A model generated the notes under the pieces. The model was not told where the DNA came from and did not search any database. It saw only the letters and a program-made list of their open reading frames with translations. From contig CADASK010000003.1 in assembly GCA_902790495.1 (NCBI GenBank), forward strand, positions 19,684-83,683: 64,000 bases of DNA, in the 5' to 3' direction. The DNA is from an uncultured Eubacteriales bacterium. Lineage in GTDB: Bacteria; Bacillota; Clostridia; Christensenellales; Aristaeellaceae. Below, one piece after another: positions 60,636 through 64,000 of the stretch (the first letter of the stretch is position 1; every line of letters begins with the position of its first letter). The position numbers were made by a program, and so were the translations under genes.

Positions 60636-61310
60636 TTACTTCGCCATCACTTTTCCGCGCAGGAACCGCAGCAGATGCGCGAGGCCCCAGGTGCCGATGA
60701 CCATCACCACCGCGATGACGCCGGCGACGCCCTTGCCCCAGGTGAAGAAGCCGTAGAAATCGTTCGTGGCCGGCCAGACGCCGACGCCGTTGATCAGGTT
60801 GTTGCCCACATACCACACGCCGTAGAGGGCCATGGGCAGCGCGCCCCAGAGGGCGTCCTTGGCCCGCAGCTCACCCTCGCGGCAGAGGAAGACGAAATCG
60901 AGGGCGGCCACCACCGGCACGGTCAGGTGCAGGTGCAGGCTGACCCCGGCGAACATGGGCGGATAGCCGAACATCGGGCCGAGGAAAACCATCACCGTCA
61001 GGAAGGTCAGGGAGACCGAGACCGTGCCGGCGAACTTGAGCACCAGCGTCCGGTGCGAGGTGCGGCGGCGCAGGAGCAGCGCGGCCCACAGGAGGCCGGC
61101 CGCGGCCATCAGCAGGTTGGAGAGGATGGTGAAATACTTCAGGCTCTCCCAGTTAGCACTGGCGAGCCGGCCGTTGCCGCCGGCGCGGAGGAACATGGTC
61201 AGCCAGCTGCCGATGGCCAGGAGGGCGAAGGCGATGTTCAGCGCCGCGGAGACCCTGGCGCGCGCGGAGAGCGGCTCGCGTCCGCGTGCCGTCTCAGAAG
61301 CCGAGCGCAT
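60636..61310 (-). CDS. Pr6Pr family membrane protein
   Basis: The 224-residue protein has six hydrophobic helices and the Pr6Pr pattern: NWESLKYFTILSNLLMAAAGLLW, HLHLTVPVVAALDFVF and ALYGVWYVGNNLINGVG. The family relates to FAR-17a/AIG1-type proteins; no reaction is established in bacteria. Its start overlaps the end of the LUD gene by 17 bases, so the two form an operon. Confidence 0.85.
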   Translation of the reverse strand: MRSASETARGREPLSARARVSAALNIAFALLAIGSWLTMFLRAGGNGRLASANWESLKYFTILSNLLMAAAGLLWAALLLRRRTSHRTLVLKFAGTVSVSLTFLTVMVFLGPMFGYPPMFAGVSLHLHLTVPVVAALDFVFLCREGELRAKDALWGALPMALYGVWYVGNNLINGVGVWPATNDFYGFFTWGKGVAGVIAVVMVIGTWGLAHLLRFLRGKVMAK

Positions 61311-61920
61311 CGTTGCAGAGGATCACATGGATGCGATCCGCGTGGCGGGAGAAGCGGGTGATGAGGAACTGGCAGCAGATGGTGTCCATGCTCTTGCAGT
61401 TCATGCACGCGCCGACCTTCTTGCAGGGGGTGTCCACCGGGAAGCGCTGGGCGTTGGTCACGGCGGCCACGGAGCGGGCGCGCTTCACGGCGCTGTCCAC
61501 GTCAGGGCAGACCTTGTTCATGCCCACGATCATGATGACCTTGCGCGGGCCGTTGCAGATGTAGGAGACGCGGTTGGCGTTGCCGTCGATGTTCACCAGC
61601 ACGCCGTCCTCGGTGATGGCGTTGACGCCGCTGAGGAAGACGTCCGCGCCGTAGCCGCGCAGCAGGGCCTCGCGGGGATCGCCGACGGCACGGTCGAGGA
61701 ACTCGTAGCTGCCGTTCTTCACCGCGTCCACCAGGCCGATCTCGATGGCGCTGGTCGCGCCGCCCATGGTGACGCTGGCGCCCTCGGGGATCAGGGAGAG
61801 GGCGATGCGCAGGGCCTCGTCCTTGTCGGCGGCCCAGTGGCCGGTCATGTTGCGGCTGTTCAGGCCCTTGATGACCTTCTGCGCCAGCAGTTCGTTGCGC
61901 CTGGAGACATAATCGTTCAT
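61294..61920 (-). CDS. LUD domain protein (LutC/YkgG-like)
   Basis: This 208-residue protein has the LUD (DUF162) pattern: GASVTMGGATSAIEIGLVDAV, VFLSGVNAITEDGVLVNIDGNANRVSY and RKVIMIVGMNKVC. LUD proteins take part in L-lactate oxidation with LutA and LutB, but stand-alone members without the iron-sulfur partners, as here, are common in Clostridia. Several cysteines near the end (GACMNCKSMDTICC) could bind metal. AAGGAGTG precedes ATG 61920. Confidence 0.9.
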   Translation of the reverse strand: MNDYVSRRNELLAQKVIKGLNSRNMTGHWAADKDEALRIALSLIPEGASVTMGGATSAIEIGLVDAVKNGSYEFLDRAVGDPREALLRGYGADVFLSGVNAITEDGVLVNIDGNANRVSYICNGPRKVIMIVGMNKVCPDVDSAVKRARSVAAVTNAQRFPVDTPCKKVGACMNCKSMDTICCQFLITRFSRHADRIHVILCNDALGF

Positions 61921-61972
61921 ACGGGTCACTCCTTTTCAATTCTGAAGAGAAAGAGCTGTTTGCTCTGCTGCC

Positions 61973-62001
61973 ATTATAAGGCAATGACACGCCGGGCACA
62001 A
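61973..62001 (-). promoter_or_regulatory. Promoter of the LUD/Pr6Pr operon
   Basis: Minus strand TTGTGC (61996-62001), 17 bases, TATAAT (61973-61978). Confidence 0.78.
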
Positions 62002-62012
62002 GTCCCGGCACA

Positions 62013-62057
62013 GAAAAACCGTCCTGAAAGCAACGTGTGGTTTTCAGAACGGTTTTT
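62013..62057 (-). terminator. Terminator of the isomerase/dehydrogenase operon
   Basis: AAAACCGT.CCTGAAA pairs with TTTCAG.AACGGTTTT and gives a T run on the minus strand. It lies after repeat copy Q. Confidence 0.85.
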
Positions 62058-62067
62058 TCGTCATGAC

Positions 62068-62195
62068 AGCAGGGGTTTCGGCCTGCGGGCCGACCCGGGG
62101 GCTTTGCGGTCGGTCCAGGGCTGCCGCCCGTTCTCCGCTGAAAACTCCATAACATGGCGTTTTCCGGGCGCTCCGAGCCCCCTACACCCCTTCGC
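62068..62195 (-). repeat. Three-way-junction repeat, long form (copy Q)
   Basis: P3 TCGGCC/GGCCGA, loop GACCGCAAA (one base off the consensus), insert hairpin GAAAACTCCAT-AAC-ATGGCGTTTTC with one mismatch. The P2 arms pair partly. Confidence 0.8.
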
Positions 62196-62245
62196 CGCCC
62201 GCGTTGAACATTTGCTGTCGTATAAGGGTACAAAAGAAGAATTTG

Positions 62246-63100
62246 TTACAGTCCTTCCGCCAGCTCCATCAGGAACTTCCTGGCCTGGATACAGTTCTCA
62301 GGCTTGGTGTTCTCCAGCGTCATCTGGATGAAGGGCTTGCGCGCCTTGGCGAAGCGCAGCACGGCGCTGTAATCCATCTCGCCTGTGCCGGCGGCGATGG
62401 AGATCATCTGCCCGTTCTCATCGATGCGGTAGTCCTTCAGATGGATGGTCAGCGTCTCCTCGCCCAGCAGCTCGATGGCCTCGGCGACGATCTCGTCGCG
62501 ACGGTCGAGGTTGTCCGGGTGGAGCAGGTTGACCGGGTCGAAGATGATGCCGAGGTTGGGGGAGCCGATGGCGTCCAGCACGCGGCGGGCGCGCCGGGGC
62601 GTGGAGACAATGTGCTTGTAGACCGGCTCGATGGCCATCATGACGCCGAACTGCTCCGCGGCGCGCACCACGGGCTCCAGGCGGCGGATGAACAGCTCCA
62701 GCGCCCAGTCGCTGTGGGTGGTCTCGGGGTCGTAGGCGTAGGCCGCGTTGGGGCTGCCGGTCTCGGTGCCCACCATGCCCGCGCCCAGCCAGGTGTTGAA
62801 GCGCAGATGCGCGACGTACTTGCGCAGGATCTGCTGGTAGGCGTCCCAGTCCGGGTGGGCGAGGTTCAGGTAGCAGCCCAGCACGGAGACGCTCAGCCCG
62901 CCTAGGTCGCCTTTCACCGCGTCGGCGAGGCCGGGGGTCAGGGCGGCGGGTTCCATGTAGCTCTTGTCGATGGTCTTGCTGAGCGCGAGATGCGCGCAGG
63001 TGTAGCCCATCTCGCGGGCCACCGCAGCGCGCTCAGCCAGGGTGCTGGGCCTGGCGTCGTGCAGGCGCAGGCCCAGGTTCAGCTGCTCGTATCCGCTCAT
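62246..63100 (-). CDS. Sugar phosphate isomerase/epimerase (xylose-isomerase-like TIM barrel)
   Basis: The 284-residue protein belongs to the AP_endonuc_2/xylose-isomerase-like TIM barrels: GVMMAIEPVYKH (metal Glu), LGIIFDPVNLLHPDN (Asp) and LTIHLKDYRIDENGQ (His), ending IQMTLENTKPENC (Glu). These four positions fit the metal site. The ATG overlaps the stop of the dehydrogenase gene (ATGA). With a gluconate 5-dehydrogenase partner, a role in hexuronate or keto-sugar catabolism is inferred. Confidence 0.9.
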   Translation of the reverse strand: MSGYEQLNLGLRLHDARPSTLAERAAVAREMGYTCAHLALSKTIDKSYMEPAALTPGLADAVKGDLGGLSVSVLGCYLNLAHPDWDAYQQILRKYVAHLRFNTWLGAGMVGTETGSPNAAYAYDPETTHSDWALELFIRRLEPVVRAAEQFGVMMAIEPVYKHIVSTPRRARRVLDAIGSPNLGIIFDPVNLLHPDNLDRRDEIVAEAIELLGEETLTIHLKDYRIDENGQMISIAAGTGEMDYSAVLRFAKARKPFIQMTLENTKPENCIQARKFLMELAEGL

Positions 63101-63894
63101 GGCTGCTTCCCGATGTAGGCCAGGATGCCGCCGTCGACATACAGGATGTGGCCGTTGACGAAGTTGGAGGCGTCCGAGGCGAGGAACACGGCGGGACCCT
63201 GCAGATCCTCGGGCGTGCCCCAGCGGGCAGCGGGCGTCTTGGCGACGATGAACTGGTCGAAGGGATGGCGGTTGCCGTCGGGCTGACGCTCGCGCAGGGG
63301 CGCGGTCTGGGGCGTGGCGATGTAGCCGGGGCCGATGCCGTTGCACTGGATGTTGGCCCCGCCGTACTCGGAGCAGATGTTGCGGGTCAGCATCTTGAGG
63401 CCGCCCTTGGCCGCCGCGTAGGCGGAGACGGTCTCGCGGCCCAGCTCGCTCATCATGGAGCAGATGTTGATGATCTTGCCGTGGCCCTTGGCGATCATGC
63501 CGGGCAGCACGGCCTTGGCGCAGATGAAGGGCGCGGTCAGGTCGACGTCGATGACGGCGCGCCAGTCGGCGGCGCTCATCTCCACCATGGGGATGCGCTT
63601 GATGATGCCGGCGTTGTTGACGAGGATGTCGATGGTGCCGACCTCGCTCTCGATCTTCTTCACCAGCTCGGCGACCTGATCCTCCTTGGTCACGTCGGCG
63701 GTGTAGCCGTGGGCCTTGATGCCCTTGGCGGCGTAGGCGTCGCGGCCCATCTGGGTCTTGTCCTCGTGCAGGTCGTTGAAGACGATGGTCGCACCGGCCT
63801 CGGCCAGGGCGCAGGCGATGGCGAAGCCGATGCCGTAGGACGCGCCGGTGACCCAGGCGACCTTGCCGTCCAGGCGGAAATCATTCATGGTCAT
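63097..63894 (-). CDS. Gluconate 5-dehydrogenase-like SDR oxidoreductase
   Basis: The 265-residue short-chain dehydrogenase has TGASYGIGFA (cofactor), NNAGIIKR and the catalytic SAYAAAKGGLKML (YxxxK), with INICSMMSEL carrying the active serine. IQCNGIGPGYIATPQTAPLR is typical of gluconate 5-dehydrogenase and KduD. It would interconvert 5-ketogluconate and gluconate or a similar uronate product. GGAGGTAATTCCC precedes ATG 63894. First gene of the operon. Confidence 0.92.
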   Translation of the reverse strand: MTMNDFRLDGKVAWVTGASYGIGFAIACALAEAGATIVFNDLHEDKTQMGRDAYAAKGIKAHGYTADVTKEDQVAELVKKIESEVGTIDILVNNAGIIKRIPMVEMSAADWRAVIDVDLTAPFICAKAVLPGMIAKGHGKIINICSMMSELGRETVSAYAAAKGGLKMLTRNICSEYGGANIQCNGIGPGYIATPQTAPLRERQPDGNRHPFDQFIVAKTPAARWGTPEDLQGPAVFLASDASNFVNGHILYVDGGILAYIGKQP

Positions 63895-63911
63895 GGGAAT
63901 TACCTCCTGTT

Positions 63912-63940
63912 ACTATATATTTGCCCCATGTTCATGGCAA
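63912..63940 (-). promoter_or_regulatory. Promoter of the dehydrogenase/isomerase operon
   Basis: Minus strand TTGCCA (63935-63940), 17 bases, TATAGT (63912-63917). Confidence 0.75.
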
Positions 63941-63963
63941 CCAGCCATGGGCGAGGGACATCT

Positions 63964-63995
63964 CATTGCCTAAGTTGTACAATGGACAGGCAATG
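63964..63995. promoter_or_regulatory. Operator-like inverted repeat
   Basis: CATTGCCT (63964-63971) and AGGCAATG (63988-63995) are perfect 8-bp arms 16 bases apart, about 25 bases behind the -35 of the dehydrogenase operon. TTGTACAA lies in the middle. A regulator of sugar-acid catabolism could bind; the gene beyond the right edge may share it. Confidence 0.5.
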
Positions 63996-64000
63996 GTCTG

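Overview
The window is high-GC bacterial chromosome with Gram-positive-type signals: strong AGGAGG-like ribosome binding sites, sigma-A promoters of the TTGACA-17-TATAAT type, the HrcA/CIRCE operator, Soj/Spo0J partition genes and rho-independent terminators. Gene content (rpsT, dtd, rbgA, rnhB, yraN, a YycJ-type hydrolase, an acyl-CoA transferase, a GlpA/GlpB/DUF1667 set, carbohydrate ABC import with GH3 and GH78-like enzymes, BspA-type LRR and YD/RHS-type surface proteins) fits a GC-rich, anaerobic, carbohydrate-fermenting member of Clostridia (Bacillota), probably from gut or rumen. The species is not identifiable by eye. No rRNA, tRNA, CRISPR array, transposase or prophage gene was recognised.

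Layout. 1-3 kb: htpG under a perfect CIRCE operator, decayed Nudix and GNAT genes, an XRE regulator with two small membrane proteins, and a low-GC acetyltransferase. 3-11 kb: an ABC importer fragment with a frameshifted binding protein, rpsT, a CDF cation transporter, a TlpA-like protein, and the three-gene glycerol-3-phosphate/FAD oxidoreductase operon. 11-16 kb: a 1374-residue secreted protein with an Ala/Pro/Glu-rich stalk. 16-26 kb: housekeeping genes (dtd, rbgA, rnhB, yraN), membrane proteins, an amino-acid ABC pair without its binding protein, a cluster of DnaA boxes and a CoA-transferase. 26-30 kb: one 1413-residue membrane glycosyltransferase fusion. 30-40 kb: an AraC-controlled sugar catabolic operon (ATPase, permease, binding protein, second permease, GH3, GH78-like), the last gene broken by an in-frame TAG. 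40-49 kb: ABC-F ATPase, YycJ-like hydrolase, an envelope-polysaccharide operon (sugar transferase, split transketolase, LicD), parAB. 49-57 kb: three secreted proteins, including a 48-repeat YD-type protein and an LRR protein with 161-residue internal duplications. 57-64 kb: a CPA2 antiporter with a lysine-rich tail, two coiled-coil membrane proteins, a Pr6Pr protein, a LUD protein, and an isomerase/gluconate 5-dehydrogenase operon.

The most striking feature is a dispersed intergenic repeat present about 17 times, roughly once per 4 kb. It folds as a three-way junction: a variable outer stem, a hairpin P2 with near-invariant loop GATCG(G/C)AAA, and a hairpin P3 with loop CGCA. Stem sequences differ between copies while pairing is kept. 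Six copies carry a further ~70 bp insert with its own 11-bp hairpin, placed inside the P2 loop. This looks like a structured mobile element or RNA family that I do not recognise. Two other palindromic repeat families share the same gaps.

Several genes are broken by single events: two 1-base frameshifts (Nudix, ABC binding protein) and two in-frame TAG codons (coiled-coil protein, GH78-like). These may be real decay, recoding or assembly error.
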